A DNA stretch of 64,000 bases from Hyaloperonospora brassicae (GCA_947650285.1 CANTFL010000033.1:55556-119555), one strand, 5' to 3'. Positions 44,301-56,110 are shown, counted from the stretch's first letter. Translations and numbers: made by a program. The notes: generated by a model not told the origin, from the sequence alone.

Positions 44301-45950
44301 TTGATCGGTTCAGAAATATGGTGCATCTTTCTGCGGTCCACAAGTCGATCATGGCTCAAGTCTGTGCGCATGTCTTCATCGACACTGTTTTTCAACTTCA
44401 TGGGTTACCCCGTGAACTCGTATCCGACCGTGACCCTCAGTTCACGGCAGACTTTAGCCAACTATTTTTCGTTCACTCGAAACACGATTTCAGATTGCAA
44501 CCTCTAACATCCCGAAACAGATGGTCAGACGAAAAGTGCCTATTGTATTCTCGAAGGGACCCTTCGAGGATATGCCCGCTTGTTCTCGAGTTGTACCAAA
44601 ATCCTACGGATTATAAAAATCTCCATCAATACTTCGGTGCTTGCTTCGACACAGCACACACCGTTATTCGTAAATGGATTACGCCATCCACATCTTTCTT
44701 CCCTTTTAGAGTGTGGCTCTTGGATAGGGGGGACTCGCTTGAGCAAAAGCCGTTTTGGCTCTTGCTCATCATGTGCCGATGTCGATCAAGTCGACGTCGA
44801 TGAAGAAGATCACCTCAATACTAGCGAGGACGCGAGTATTAATACAGATGATGATGACAATGATGGCATTATCAGCATCGCCAACGACTATTTAAGAGAG
44901 GATGACGATATCTTTGCCAATGAAGAGAAACAGGAAAGGACTCTTTCTGTAAATCGCACAAGCCGAACTGAACAAAAAATGCCGAGTCAGCAGAAGGATT
45001 TCTGCTGAACCGTGAATCAGTGGGCCGTTTCGTACAGGATTTTTATTGCTTATGCGCGCGACCGTCAGGAACGGAACGCTGACAAGAATGGAAGAGCATA
45101 TGTACATTTATTTGTCAAACGCGACTTAGTTCTACTATCTACGGTAAAATTACCTAGACACGTAGTGACCAATGTGGGCAGCAGTTAACTACTGTGCAAG
45201 TACATCGGTCCCTTTCGTGTTGTGCTTTGACAAGGCAACGCATACACGATTGAACTGCCACGAAGAATGCGTACACACCCTACGTTGTACGTGGGACGTC
45301 TCCGCCCGTACCGTCAGTACAAGCCGTCTTCCGATGATGCAGATAACCACTACGTTCAAAAACCTTTATCAGGACCTTGCGTATGCGCTCCGGACGTTAG
45401 TCTGGATGCATATTGACAAATAACTCTCCGTTTAAACGAGAGATCTCCATACGTGCCGTCCCCAGCTCCTCAACGAGGAATCAGATACCACGCTTGACCT
45501 GCAGTTGCGCGAACGCGTCCTTAGCGCGGTTCTTTGCAAGCTCAGTCTCGCGATCCTTGCGGTGCTACCGCACAGTGTGGGTCAGAGAGTCCCGCCTGTC
45601 CCTCTAATGCTCTAAATACTCGCGTAATTCGTCAATTGCGCGATCCATCTCGTGCGAATCGAGATGGTAAGCAGAACGACCTGGAGTAGGTTTATTTCTT
45701 CTCCTACACATCCTTTCATTGACTCAAACGGTGGCAATGCTTCCTTGTGGAGCGTATCTTGAAGCACCGTGACGATTCAGGATAAAGGACGGGTTAACTC
45801 GTCCAGTGGCGAGGGTGATCCACCCTCTTGGATCAGCTAAGAGCCCCGCTCCCGGCTGATGTTGGATGTGCCCGGTCTCGTCTAGCACTACGACGAGACC
45901 CATTCTTTAATGGAGGACCATCGTCGCACGAACGCCCGCCGCGTTCGTAA
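41340..45950 (+). pseudogene. pol: Element 2 pol, broken
   Basis: The protease active site VDCGASNNFV is near 41520, with TAG at 41651-41653. RT starts after TAA-TAA (42303-42308). The frame 42811-43614 is the longest intact piece and covers the RT palm with YFDD, thumb and RNase H (YVVCDASDFAIGCALMQ). A missing C at 42783-42786 breaks RT upstream of it. Integrase (44009-44500) shows the HHCC module, ending CEVCQRVKP, and SDRDPQF, after which frames scatter. Chromodomain traces lie at about 45720-45930 (VERIL-HRDD on inspection of mixed frames). The lesions at 41651, 42303 and 42783 are identical to those in element 1. Confidence 0.85.
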
Positions 45951-45959
45951 ATAAATTGT

Positions 45960-46860
45960 AAGTTCTCAATCCCTTGACGCATCTCAGACGAGATTCACGT
46001 CCTTCATTAGGGTTAATTAGAAAGGTAAGCTTGCCTAGGGGCGCGAACTTAGTTGTTTACATAACTCAGACAATTCTCTTCTCATGAGAGTCAAGGTAAA
46101 CTTGACCCTCAAGACAATCGGTTCAATTTGTACCGAGCACCGGTATGAGACTTCAGCTCGAACCTGTTGCGAGCAACATCAATTTCGTCCACCCAAGCTA
46201 TGCGGCCAGAATTTTAAATGTTGCCGATGAACAAATTCCACGCCTTCGTATAAGAGAGCTCGTCTCTCTTGCGGTTGTTGTGGTACCACCGATGTAGAAT
46301 TCATGCTCAGTGCGATAATTTATTGCACTAAGGTCAAGACCATGGGTCCTTGACGAGTTAATGAGTGGGATTCGACAGCTCACAAGGGTTTGCATATATA
46401 ACTCTCTAAGCTCGCTCACGTAAGGCATCCATGGCTTGTTTTCAGGAGCGCATCGCAATGCGTCACGATACTGCTCCTCTTGTGTAGTGCCAACATAATC
46501 ACTAACACCACGATCGCCGCAATACCTCGCATGTCAGCGGCTATGGCTACAATGACTTTGCGAGAGTCATCGACATCGTAATGAGAACGTACATCCTCTT
46601 GTTGCGCATTCGCCTCGTATGGATACGAGCGAAGTCGTTTCGAACCCGGAGACCAGTTTCTGGACTCATCGGATGAACCAAACATCTCATACCGCAACCA
46701 GGATCGAGACCGCCGCGAGGCGAAGCAGTCTTCGTTTCCGCAACCGTACGGTTGGGCTTTGTGGACGGCTTGATGTCTAGTAAAGAATCCGACTTGCTCG
46801 AATAGAGCACTTCTATATCGGGACCATTATCCATGTAATTATTACCCGCAGCAGAAGCTG
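45960..46860 (-). pseudogene. Antisense ORF homologue in element 2, diverged and broken
   Basis: In mixed minus-strand frames the same protein as in elements 1 and 3 can be read. N-terminal GPDIEVLYSSKSDS parallels DPDIEVIYSGGSDV; MFGSSDES parallels LFGSDDES. The C-terminal core HRWYHNNRKRDE, AWNLFIGNI, and NRFELKSHTGARYKLNRLS parallels HRWYNSNQKSDK, AWNAFVQNV and the TGARY stretch. Over that roughly 61-residue core I count 29 identities. It is inactive here, but the pattern of retained residues is informative. Confidence 0.65.
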
Positions 46861-47169
46861 CGGGTGAAGAAGCTGCACGTGCATGACCACGTGCACCTAT
46901 AACTATGGGTGGTTCAGGCTGCTAGAGTATTATCGCCTGCTGCAGATCCTTGAGCGTCCGGCCCTCCGTATCCACGGATCCTTGAAGCCGCTTCAGATGC
47001 GGCTTAATATGAGTAGCGCGTAGATGAACTCGTCATGCGCTGTATCCGTCAAATTAGATGGAAAAGACCTACAGGTGCTCCTCGTCCCCAGAGCGACAAG
47101 ACGGTGGTCTCTCTATCACCAACCAATAATATCATTGAATTTCGTGACTGGTGGTTCAGAAAGGGTTGA

Positions 47170-47636
47170 TGTAACAGGGTGAGCCCGTTACATATGAATA
47201 GGTACGAAATATATTTTATAAATATAAGCTATTTTGATTACATCAATCAACAATACTCGAGAAAAGTGGTGTTGTCGGAATTTTACCTATTAGTGTAGTA
47301 TTTGTGGAGGGGCCCACTTATTGGTTGATGTACATGGTACACCAACCAATTTCACCACCAATCGCTGCTGGACGCTCGCAATGGGTGGTGGACCGAAGTT
47401 TCACATAGGGAACAGTAGTTTATTATAGTTAGATTAAGACGAAAGATAATTTAGCAATAAAATTAATTATTAAATAACAGTTCTACTTTTTTCTCAAGAC
47501 AGAGCTTTTAATTTCTTTATTGTCTTGGCCGCGCTTCCTCACGCTACGTATACGTGACTTCGGGAGTACGCACCCTTGTATTGTTATCAATACAAGGCCT
47601 TGCTCAGTTATCTGAGCAAGAGCGTGCTCTATTACA
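47170..47636 (+). repeat. 3' LTR of element 2 (467-bp subtype C)
   Basis: Begins TGTAACAGGG after a GAAAGGGTTGA purine tract and ends CTATTACA. It closely matches 39236-39705, including the hairpin and the AGGGAACAGTAG block. Confidence 0.93.
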
Positions 47637-47839
47637 GGAAGTCACCCAACACCACCCTTACACGTTTCAAATTAATAATACTTCTGCAATGCTCATATTA
47701 CCAATGGCATTGTATATTGAAAATATTCGAGTGCCTCGTGTCATTCACCAGTATCTGCCTATTGCATTTTTCTGGACAACTACCTATCAGCCACATCACC
47801 GCACGGTCATGACCAGCTTCCCTGCGACTCCCAAATTTG

Positions 47840-48065
47840 TCGTCAATGGGAATGGAAAGTAAGGGAGGAATTGAGGTGCTTAAAGTGAAAAAAGTTCGAC
47901 ATTTATCCATCACGTTTGTCACTCTTGTTGCGCTAGCGAGCTGTGTTCTCTCTGCACCAACCATTTCGATCGTCGTTTGTCTTCACTATAAACTACTTTT
48001 TCGCCACTTCCTAATCGTCGCCTGGTGCTACTAAAACGACGAGTTAATTCGTGTCACAAGAAACT
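47840..48065 (-). repeat. Left (3') LTR remnant of the Copia element
   Basis: Shares with 54295-54480 the blocks CACTCTTGTTGCGCTA, AGCTGTGTTCTC, CACCAACCATT, TTTTTCGCCAC or its variant, and CTGGTGCTAC, in order. The minus-strand frames starting MVGAERTQLASATRVT here and MVGVARTQLVSATRVT at the other copy reflect this repeat and not a gene. Confidence 0.75.
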
Positions 48066-48555
48066 GATATAAGACTAGATATTATATTTCAAACACTCCT
48101 CTGTGCGAGTGCTAGGCTACGCACCCACTCGCGTGCAATGCCATACCATCTTTGTTGCTCGAGTTTACGTTGCACTACGTCACAGTCGTCGCTAGCGCAG
48201 CTCCTTTTCACAGCCTAATTTTTATTGTCGCTCGCTCGTCGCCATTTGATCCTCGCCATTACAGTCGCCCCTCTTCGTCTTTGCACCGAGCCATGGTTGT
48301 CGCTTGAAACATATTCTTTCACCGCGCTGCTTTCGCCGCTCTTGCACCGCGCTCCTCTAGCTGTAGTAGTCAGTACGTTAGGACCATTGTGCCACGTAGT
48401 GTAGTAATCTTGTTAGCGTCCATCGCCATTGTCGTCAGCACCGCGAGTTTAAGCTCGTAGAGATTTTGCTACACTTAAAAGATGCCGCGCTATGCGTAGT
48501 CCTTGACCAACTTGTGGGTAGAGGCTAAACTCATCGAGAATTATTGCAAAATACA
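48066..48555. other. Non-coding part of the Copia 3' region
   Basis: Pyrimidine-rich sequence with repeated TCGCC/CGCTC motifs and no recognised domain on either strand. Confidence 0.4.
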
Positions 48556-49780
48556 CCACCGCCTATCCATAAGACATAATCTTTATATACCAACAGTTGT
48601 ATCACATTCACGTCACTTCAATTCAAATATTACAGGATAAGACAAGTAGACATACACCTGGTTTATAGCCAAGTCGAATCAAAAAGAAATCCTCCGTTTT
48701 CTAATGCACGTTGATGTGCCCTTCTTCCACCTCCACTACTGCTGCTGCCATTGATACGGTCGTTGATGCTGAAACTAATTCTGTCGTCTCTGGAAATCAG
48801 GCTACGCTTTAAATTAATGCAAGCCATGATCCTGTCGTCGCTGATCTCTCATGGATCGGTGAAGAATTTTCATCGTACGGGCCTTTAAACTGTCAAAAGA
48901 TGGCTGTAGAGGCCTTGAAGCAGTACGCCGTACGCCGTACGCCGTACGCCAGGCTTTGATATTAGTGTATCCCGCAGCTGTTCGATGGGTCCTAAGCGCA
49001 TGTCTCTAAAATGTTCGCAGGAAACATATTATAGAAGATATATCAGTCAGCACACCTCATTTAGAAATAGCAGAACAAAAAAGTTCGGCTGTTTATACGA
49101 GCTCGTGATCTTGCATGACTAATACGCCCCAGAGGAAATTGCCTGGTCAGCGTATAGTGGACTATTGATGCACCTCTCACTATCGTCGTATCAACAAGAA
49201 AATGCCCTCAGCGCTACCGGCAGCGACGTGCAACGCGAATAGTGACGAAATTCATTTAAAGGTCGTCCAGATGAATCAACATAAAGCTGCTCCATGGGTA
49301 CGTGTGCGTGGGGCTCATATACAGCTGTTCATTATCGGTTTTTATCTGTATGTGATTATTATAAACTTTTTAAATCATTTTAGGAAGGTAAGCGTCCTTC
49401 TGAATGCAAATGATGTCCAAATATCGTTCAGAAGGCAAACAGAAAGGCACTTTGTGAAAACTCACACACGGAAGGTCTACTGCAGCACATACTGGATTTA
49501 TTTAATATTCACGGTTGCAATGATCAAATACAACCACGTTCAACATCTATAATGATATCCCGGTTTTGACTAAGAAAGTGACAAATTGTCATTACGAGTT
49601 GAAAGTGGAAGAAGGGCTTATCAACGTGCATTATACAACGGAGGATTTCTTTTATAATGGACGTGTCTATGAAAAAGGTGCATGTGTACTTGGCTTATCC
49701 TGTAATATTTGAAGCGACGTGACCTGAATATGGTACGAATGGTTTGTATAGACATTAGGTCGGATGGATAGGTGCTGGTG
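48556..49780. mobile_element. Nested ~1.2-kb element with long terminal inverted repeats
   Basis: The left arm (48556-48740) and the reverse complement of the right arm (49575-49780) share CCTATCCAT, TCA-GTCAC-TC, CAAATATTACAGGATAAG, AAGAAATCCTCCGTT, TAATGCACGTTGAT and GCCCTTCTTCCAC, in order. Arms of this length (about 190 bp) fit a Mutator-like or fold-back DNA element. The interior has only short frames, for example 49202-49552, with no recognised transposase, so it is either non-autonomous or decayed. It lies between the RNase H and the 3' LTR of the Copia element. No clear target duplication was found. Confidence 0.7.
48925..48952 (+). repeat. (GTACGCC)4 microsatellite
   Basis: Four consecutive heptamer copies inside the nested element; ends are accurate to a few bases. 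Confidence 0.9.
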
Positions 49781-49789
49781 AATTTATCA

Positions 49790-50160
49790 CTAATAAGCGA
49801 TGTATTTAGCCTCTCCCAAACTTTTGCAGGGCGTCAATGTGCTTTGCCTTTATTGTCGACACCTCCACGTCAATTTGACGAATGACAGCCTGCCTGATAA
49901 CATGCATAAGCATGGAATAAACTATGCCATGCTAATCTACATCAGTAGATGCTGCAGACCGATAATGCCGCGCGCGACCTCGCGCGCGGCGACAAATTCG
50001 GTCTTCATCGTCGACAGAGACACGCCTCCCTACTTCTTAAAGCACCACAGGAATACAATCCCGTTCAGGAGCACGCCTCCTCTTGTGAGTGAATACCCGT
50101 CGGCCTTGTCGGCCGCGAAGTCGGCGTCGCTGTATACCCCCAGCCGCATCATATTTTGAC
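49790..50160 (-). pseudogene. Copia RNase H, broken
   Basis: Minus strand reads LGVYSDADFAADKADGYSL, then GGVLLNGIVFLWCFKK, a stop, and GGVSLSTMKTEFVAAREVA, the Copia RNase H signature with the catalytic D, E and final helix. A GC palindrome at about 49966-49992 encodes part of AAREVARG. The stop after CFKK breaks the domain. Confidence 0.8.
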
Positions 50161-51200
50161 TTGTTCGTAACCGCGACATCGTCATCTTGAGCGTCGCGGT
50201 GTTTTCAATATAATGGGTGATTCACTTGGCAAGTTTCTAGTCGTGGAGGCACGGTGCGTGCGTCTATCGGACCGCTTTGTGGACAGCAAATGCTGCGTTC
50301 GGAAGCGTGCAATGCGTTACCTACAACAAGCTTCCCACACTTGATTGACCAGAACGCCTTGATTGTCGTGCCGCCGCTCGCTCTTGTCATCTCGGACGGC
50401 ACAATGTCGTCCGCAAGCACCTCATAGCTCGCCGATCGGCGTCGTTGTCGCATTGGCATCGGTCATACGATGCGCGCGAAGCAGCTCTTGGACTGCTTCA
50501 TCTGGTTCGTGCGGTAGTCACCGTTAGCCAAGCTCGACACGCATGCCGATAAAATTTTGCAGGCGGCACAAGACCTGCTTTTGAAACGAAGTTAGATACT
50601 CGAAAAGATTTTCAATGTCACAGCGCTCGTACTCGTCGCAAGCAAATCATCTACCTACCCACCTACGCCAACGAGATCCTCGCTGTCGCGCCAAAAATAC
50701 AAGCACATGTCGGTTACACCCCGAACAAACCAGGCGTCTGAAGCCTTTCATAGGTAAACTGTATCCAGAGGCAGCCTGCGTTCTTTATGCCATACAGGAT
50801 ATTGCAAGATTGAAGGCGACCTCACCAGAGTTTGCAGCACCAAATTCTCGCGGTGTGCTGTTTGACACGTTTCACCAACTCGATACTTGCAAGCATATTT
50901 CGAGGTGTGAATCCTTACCTGTTCATGCTTACGTGCTTGGAAGGCTGCCATGATTGGGCGGCACAGCCCCAGAACGCCGCAAGCGCGAGCACCATCTTGA
51001 CGGTGCTGATGTCCATCGCCGCTTCGATGGCAAGTCTGTAGACCACACCGAGCACTTACGCGTTGCCACACGCAATGAGCCGAGCTTTGTGTCGTTCCTG
51101 CTCGCCTTGGGAGCCCGTCTTGTTCTTCAAGAACCGCTTTGAGTGTCCGGTTTCAATTTGTGCTTTGCTTCGTCACGCGCTACACTCCGTTGTACTGGAG
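50161..51200 (-). pseudogene. Copia reverse transcriptase C-terminal half, broken
   Basis: Fragments in mixed minus-strand frames follow Copia RT order: CLYFWRDSEDLVGVG, then VDD (the YVDD box, with the Y position not intact), a region reading LANGDYRTNQMKQ, then SYEVLADDIVPSE and GGTTIKAFWSI. No frame exceeds 110 codons. The N-terminal palm region toward 51200 is too decayed to read. Confidence 0.65.
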
Positions 51201-52440
51201 GTTTTCTTTCAGCAAATCGCGAATTTTTAATCTTCGTGCTTCATGCTACGCATTGCTTCTGCGTAGTTAATAGGTACTTCTCATAAGCGAGGTTGACGAC
51301 GTCAAAAATTGCCGTCGGCTCCTCCAATTGATCGTTATTTCGCGCTTTTAATGGCACGTCGAGTTGCGTACGGCTGCCGCTAACGCTTTTTTTCTTTGCC
51401 TTCGGCCATGCGGGTGACTCGCCTCTCTCAGCGATTGCCGATGGTATCTGCTGCTTGTTGCGCTCACGCAGGTGTTGTGCCCGTACTCGGCGCACTTGCA
51501 GTGTCTTTGCGAGTAACAGGATCGCTGATCCCACTCAAAGTTGCTAATTTTGCTCTACCGACAGCGTTGCAATGTATTTTACGTCCTGCATTGTAGTGAT
51601 GATGTGGCTCTTTGGACGGTACACTCGGTACCACTTCCTTTCGATTTCGCGGCCAATAACTGGCTTTTATTCCGACCGCGGCGGCAGCGAGTTCTTGCCC
51701 GGGTCTCCCCGTACGTCCCACGCCGAGCCGAACTCGACGATGTAGCGTAGATCTGGCGTGGAATTCGTCAACATTTTGTACGGCGATACGCGTTGCTCGT
51801 TCGCGCCCGTAGAGATGCGTTTCAGGATGTACGTCGCATAGTTAACAGAGTCGCTTACAAAGAGGAGCGGATTGAGGCACGCGAAGATCGCCGCCCCCGC
51901 TATATTTTGCACAGTCTTGGGGATGCGTTCGGCCATGCCAATGCTTGCCGGATTGCGGAATTCGACAAAATGGCGCGCGACCTATTACGTTTTTCAGAAA
52001 AGGTCAACATCTTGATACTTTCTTTCACGTCTGAGCTTTATTGAAGTATTTTTGCAATAAAGAGGTGTTCGAAATACGCCAGAAAATGTTCATAAATTTG
52101 GGCTTCTTGGTCCTTGCTTTAAGCCAATAACACGAAACATAAGTTGCTTTTATAGCCGACAAAATTCACCAAGTATCGATTACCAAGGTGATCCTTCTGC
52201 GTCGGATGTCCTTTCAAGTCGAACTAAATGACTTTTTCAATGAGTTTGTGGTGATGTCAATCTAGCTTTGCGAATTCTTCGTATGTTTGCTCTGCACGCA
52301 CGTCACGCGCGTGAGATGACGAAGATCATTGAGATCGATGCATAGCTCTGGGTTGCGCGCGATGCGCTAAATCATACCGTACGAAATGTGATTAAGGCGT
52401 TGGTAGAAATGAATCAGTGATCCCATTATAACCTCTCTGG
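51201..52440 (-). pseudogene. Copia integrase, broken
   Basis: The zinc/pre-integrase segment near 52300-52420 reads FHQRLNHISYG and RIARNPELCIDLNDLRHLT. The core begins DLKGHPTQKDHLGNRYLVNFV. The C-terminal part in 51936-51667 reads SVNYATYILKRIS, SPYKMLTNSTPDLRYIVEFGS, which is the Copia-specific FG motif. Several stops lie between these blocks. Confidence 0.8.
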
Positions 52441-52444
52441 CCAA

Positions 52445-53011
52445 TTATATCGCAGCGCCGTCACCCTTGAGCACCGACATGATCACTTCGACTGTTTCTT
52501 CGGGCGTCGCGCTATCGCCGTGACGAATAAATAGAACGTTGTTCTTTGTTGTCACATCGGTGGAACTAATCCGTTGATCCTCCGTACTAGCAATCTCGAG
52601 AGGCCGTTTTACGATAGCTTGAAGACTTTCGTCTCCAGCATTACGAAAGACATTATGTGGCAGGAAAGCCGCGGCACCAAGAAGACGTCGAAGAGCGTTA
52701 CAGCTCATTCTGCGCAGTTCGCTAATGCGTGATGCCGCACGCAAAATAACCTGAGTGATCTCGAGAGCTTTGCCGTTCTCCATCGAGATTTCAAGGCTAC
52801 AGCACCTACTGTCGCGCAGTAGCAATGGGTCGTGAACAAGGTGACGACCCGATCCTCTGTCCAGGATCCAAAATTTTTCGTCCCTTTCATCATTCCAGAC
52901 GGCGTTGCACGACATTGTTCCACATGTTTTTGAGAACCGCTCGTGTCTTACGCGCACGCGGCCAGCGCTTAGTCGGAGCCAGCAACGTACCTCTTTCTTC
53001 ATTGTATTCAT
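52445..53011 (-). pseudogene. Copia protease region with altered active site
   Basis: The frame contains FWILDRGSGRHLVHDPLLL, which corresponds to the WILDSGSS-H active-site region of Copia proteases. The residue after the catalytic aspartate is R where S or T is expected. The rest of the frame (to 52445) is unusual, with SLQAIVKRPLEIASTED, and may be joined non-Copia sequence. Confidence 0.65.
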
Positions 53012-53559
53012 ATTTGAACGCGCAGCGTCTTTACCATCGATGCTGTTGCTACTACTAGATCTTGATTGGAATTTACCTTGACTTTGCCCGACCTTGCCGC
53101 ACCTGTGGTACCTGCGCGTCTCCTTCCACTGTGCGAAAGAATCGACGTGTGCCGCGACGACCTCTAGATTGATAGACGTGGTGGTCCCCTCGATTGACTG
53201 CGCGAAGTGCGCAATTTCCTCGGCGAGTCGAATGTGGTCAATTTAATTCGGTTTTTACTTGTCTTGAGAACGAGCCTACGCTCTGCAGACGAGTACTTTG
53301 CAATGTTGTCGAGATTAAGCGTGTTTGCTCCGCCACTCGCGTCGTCGACTGCTATTTGGTATTAGAAATGCTCCGGGCATGTCCTCTTTGGGTGTTGAAT
53401 CTGCGCGTACAGCTTCATTTTTGTGCGCCCGTAATCGCCGTCTTAAACTTTGCCAACCTAATTCCCATCACGAAGTCGAGGATCGGCTGCTTTAAGCCAC
53501 CACGTGTCGACTTACCTATCATAGCAGCATTTGGCCGTCCATATCAGGTAGTGGTCTGG

Positions 53560-54290
53560 AGATTAGACTTGTTTACCCTGTTCAACAGCATTCACTACGT
53601 CGCTTGCGCCATGTTTACCTGAGGGAGGAATGTCTGCCCCAGCCTTATTATGTGAACTTGAGCCACAGTAAAACCAGTCCCATCGAACTTGCGCATTGTC
53701 AATTTTTGCTTCCTCGCGTCCTGTTTTATGATGTGCGTATGCTGATGTACGTGAACCGATTAATGCCCTACGACCGGAGCTGCGCCATACGCGCCGGCGA
53801 CGCCTTAATCGTCTGGCGCACGCGCGTGCACCTGCTGCGGCTGCGGTGGTAATACCGGTACTTGCGGCCCGAGCAAATATAATGGTGAGCATTATTGTCC
53901 CGGAGTCGGAGCGCGCACAAGCGGCAACTTGACCGGATGCTTTTGCTTAGGATGATCGAGCGCATCGATGCGCATCGTAGCCACATCAAGATTTGCGTTT
54001 AGCGCCGACGCAAACAAACTCCTTTTGGTAACGATAAGCATCCGCTCGTCTTCGTCGAGCTTGATTCGGCTCATACCCATGTGCTTCATACACAACGAGA
54101 GCGCGTAGAGCATATTAATTTTCTTTATCTCCTTCATTAAGCTGCTTTCATTAGCCGGCGTGATCTCAACGACGGATCAGCACGCGTCAAACGCTCTGAA
54201 AATAGCCGCATCCCGACAATGGTCTCGATTGGCCTGCAAAATCGGTGCTGCCTTGACGTCTTGTGGTGTATCTATTCGAATCATAAATTA
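53560..54290 (-). pseudogene. gag: Copia gag, broken
   Basis: The frame 54137-53892 reads MKEIKKINMLYALSLCMKHM and SRIKLDEDERMLIVTK, followed by SALNANLDVATMRIDAL, a Gag-like helical region. Downstream, WDWFYCGSSSHNKAG is a decayed CCHC knuckle in which the first and last cysteines are lost. Upstream, RDAAIFRAFDA belongs to the N-terminal part. Confidence 0.7.
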
Positions 54291-54294
54291 TTAG

Positions 54295-54480
54295 TAATAG
54301 ATAAAGTGAGGTGTTCAACGTGATAAAGATTCGATGTTCAACGATCTCTTCTGTCACTCTTGTTGCGCTAACAAGCTGTGTTCTCGCTACACCAACCATT
54401 CTCTAGCGTCGTAAGGGGACTCTTCAAACTAATTTTCGCCACCTTCTATCTGTCGTCTGGTGCTACCGAAAAGACGCGTA
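54295..54480 (-). repeat. Right (5') LTR remnant of the Copia element
   Basis: Direct-repeat partner of 47840-48065. The outer end lies near TCTGGTGCTACC and abuts the inverted element-0 block. Confidence 0.7.
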
Positions 54481-54485
54481 GTCTG

Positions 54486-55770
54486 TCGTAGAGTGGTGAT
54501 CTCTCTTTTGAGGAGTCGATCTCGACTCTTCACTGGCGCCCGGACGACCGACTAAAGGAGGGAACTCCGATTGCGTTTTTTATGATAGCAGTCCTCATAT
54601 TGTGTACCCGTCTGTGGGGCGGGCGGCACTCTTCTAGGTGGACTCGTGTCAATGAAAAACTTGATCGTGTTTGCGATGGGGTCGAGCTTCGATCTCGGTG
54701 TGGAATTCTTCACACCGCGGTCGGGGTTAGCGTGATATTGGGTTCGTCACGGTATCACTTGTATACTTGTAGGATACTCGGTATGAGTCACCCTGATCTG
54801 TAACCGATTGCATTGTCCAAAATGTAGACCTTTATTCTCGACGCTTCTGACCGCTTCAGCCGTCTCGCTAACTAGAGTCTTTGGCCACAAAGGGCTTCCT
54901 GTGTCCGATCGCAGGTGTAGGGGGTTAGAGTTCTTGAACGCACCTGGCCATTTAACCCAGATGCGACACTTGTGAAGATGTAGCGTAGTCTTTGACGTGG
55001 GGTGACCAAACAATCCAGCCCGGAAGAGACGACGCGTGTCCTTAGAAGAAAACAGAACTATGTTTGATGTTAGTCAATCAAAACCAATAATCCTATCCCT
55101 ATCTTCATACCGTAGGCATCGCATGCCACATGTCACTCTCTCCAGAAGGTAGCAATCTTGTACTTGCGTGGAACACACTTGCTATACTTGTCCGATCGCA
55201 GTCGCTTTTCTGGTTGCATATCGTGTCGTGTCGTCCACACTAGCTTAATCGCGATCACGTACCTGATCGTTGATCCTCATCACGATCACACTCTTGGTTG
55301 CGGTCGCTTTGCTGATCGCGGATCACGTGGTGTGGGACACACCTCTCTGATCGTAACCGCTTATCGTGGTCCACACCAACCCGATCTGGATCTTTTACCT
55401 GGTCGCCGATTACGATATTGATCGCCTTCGTGATCGCGGTCGCCTTTCTGATCGCTTATCATTTGGTGTGGTACACAATCCTCTGATTGGGATCGCTCCT
55501 GATCGCCACCGTAATCGTCCCCTCGACAGGAATCGAGTCCCGCTGACTTATTCCCTTCCTCATGCATACTTCAGCCTAATGTCGCAGGTCCCATCCTTTC
55601 TGATCTGACAAACGGTCTGTCTAACAGTCCAGAAGATGTGGTCTTAACAGAATCAAAATCGGCGCCGCCAACAGTTTGCTCATTCAGATATATCTGGAGC
55701 GCGAACCATACTCGAATAGCGAATATTACTAGTCGCTTCACATCACTAGCCTGAAATAAGATCACCCTCG
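54486..55770 (-). mobile_element. Inverted copy of the element-0 terminal block (probable solo LTR)
   Basis: The reverse complement matches 7570-8600 from end to end with insertions. Shared blocks are AGGATGGGACCTGCGA, a TGAAGATAGG-ATAGG block, the GTGTGAAGAATTCCACACC stem, CATTGACACGAG and GGCGCCAGTG-AGAGT. Like that block it is rich in GATC, notably at 55240-55530. No internal coding sequence accompanies it. Confidence 0.75.
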
Positions 55771-55784
55771 TGAGAAATGGTAAT

Positions 55785-56037
55785 AAAGAGCATTATGTTT
55801 ATTGTTCTTCTAACATTATCAATTATAACAGTGATATTGTTGAGAGGCCAAAAAAAGACTTAGAACTTTATTATATAGAATAACAGCTTTACCTTTACTA
55901 CAACTAGAGTCATGCCTTAGTAATTGTCCCTTGCTCAGTACATTGCGTGTACCTGGCAAGCTATTGACCTTCACTGTTGTCAGTGAGAGTCGGCTCCGTA
56001 GTGGTTGTCCAGTGCGTAGCGATCGTTGGCCCGTTAT
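55785..56037 (+). repeat. Decayed, internally deleted subtype-A LTR
   Basis: Matches parts of 21077-21514: ATTATGTTTATTGTTCTTCTAACA, then GTGATATTGTTGAGA, a deletion, GACTTA-AATTTATTATAT-type sequence, CTTTACCTTTAC, and an end reading TGGCCCGTTATA. It lacks the first ~50 bp and the middle including the hairpin. Confidence 0.65.
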
Positions 56038-56110
56038 AAATATGGCGATGTCAATATTCAAGCTCTCATGACGATGAGCACGCGTCTGAACTCTAACACA
56101 GAACCTTGCT

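Larger units (their letters stand above)
39236..47636 (+). mobile_element. Element 2: mosaic Ty3/Gypsy retrotransposon
   Basis: LTRs of 470 and 467 bp (39236-39705 and 47170-47636) match each other closely and form a third subtype. The first LTR starts TCTAACGGGG, a change from TGTAACGGGG. TGGTAGCA follows the 5' LTR. Gag is interrupted by an antisense solo LTR at 40378-40817. The tract from about 41460 to 44270 (protease to early integrase) is mostly close to elements 1 and 3, whereas the LTRs, the integrase C-terminus and the antisense frame are much more diverged. Flanking pentamers AAAAG and GGAAG agree at only three positions, so a target duplication is doubtful. Confidence 0.9.
47840..54480 (-). 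mobile_element. Decayed Ty1/Copia retrotransposon, minus strand
   Basis: Reading leftward from 54480: a repeat copy, Gag, protease, integrase, RT and RNase H, the Copia order with integrase before RT. A ~200-bp direct repeat flanks it (54295-54480 and 47840-48065) and is taken as its decayed LTRs. The region between RNase H and the left LTR (48556-49780) is occupied by a separate inverted-repeat element. Every coding domain has stops or shifts. The 200 bp between 47637 and 47840 hold nothing I can assign. Confidence 0.8.

Noticed and set aside
39231..47641. AAAAG/GGAAG as the target duplication of element 2
   Set aside because: Only three of five bases agree, which is too weak to claim.
47698..47964. 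Minus-strand frame MVGAERTQLASATRVT and its partner at 54187-54399 as a small conserved gene
   Set aside because: The similarity covers the whole flanking direct repeat in all frames, so it is the decayed Copia LTR and not a protein under constraint.
49966..49992. GC-rich palindrome GCCGCGCGCGA...CGCGCGCGGC as a terminator or regulatory hairpin
   Set aside because: It falls inside the Copia RNase H, where it encodes AAREVARG, so coding sequence explains it.
53194..53622. 142-codon + strand frame
   Set aside because: It is opposite the decayed Copia gag and has no recognisable domain.
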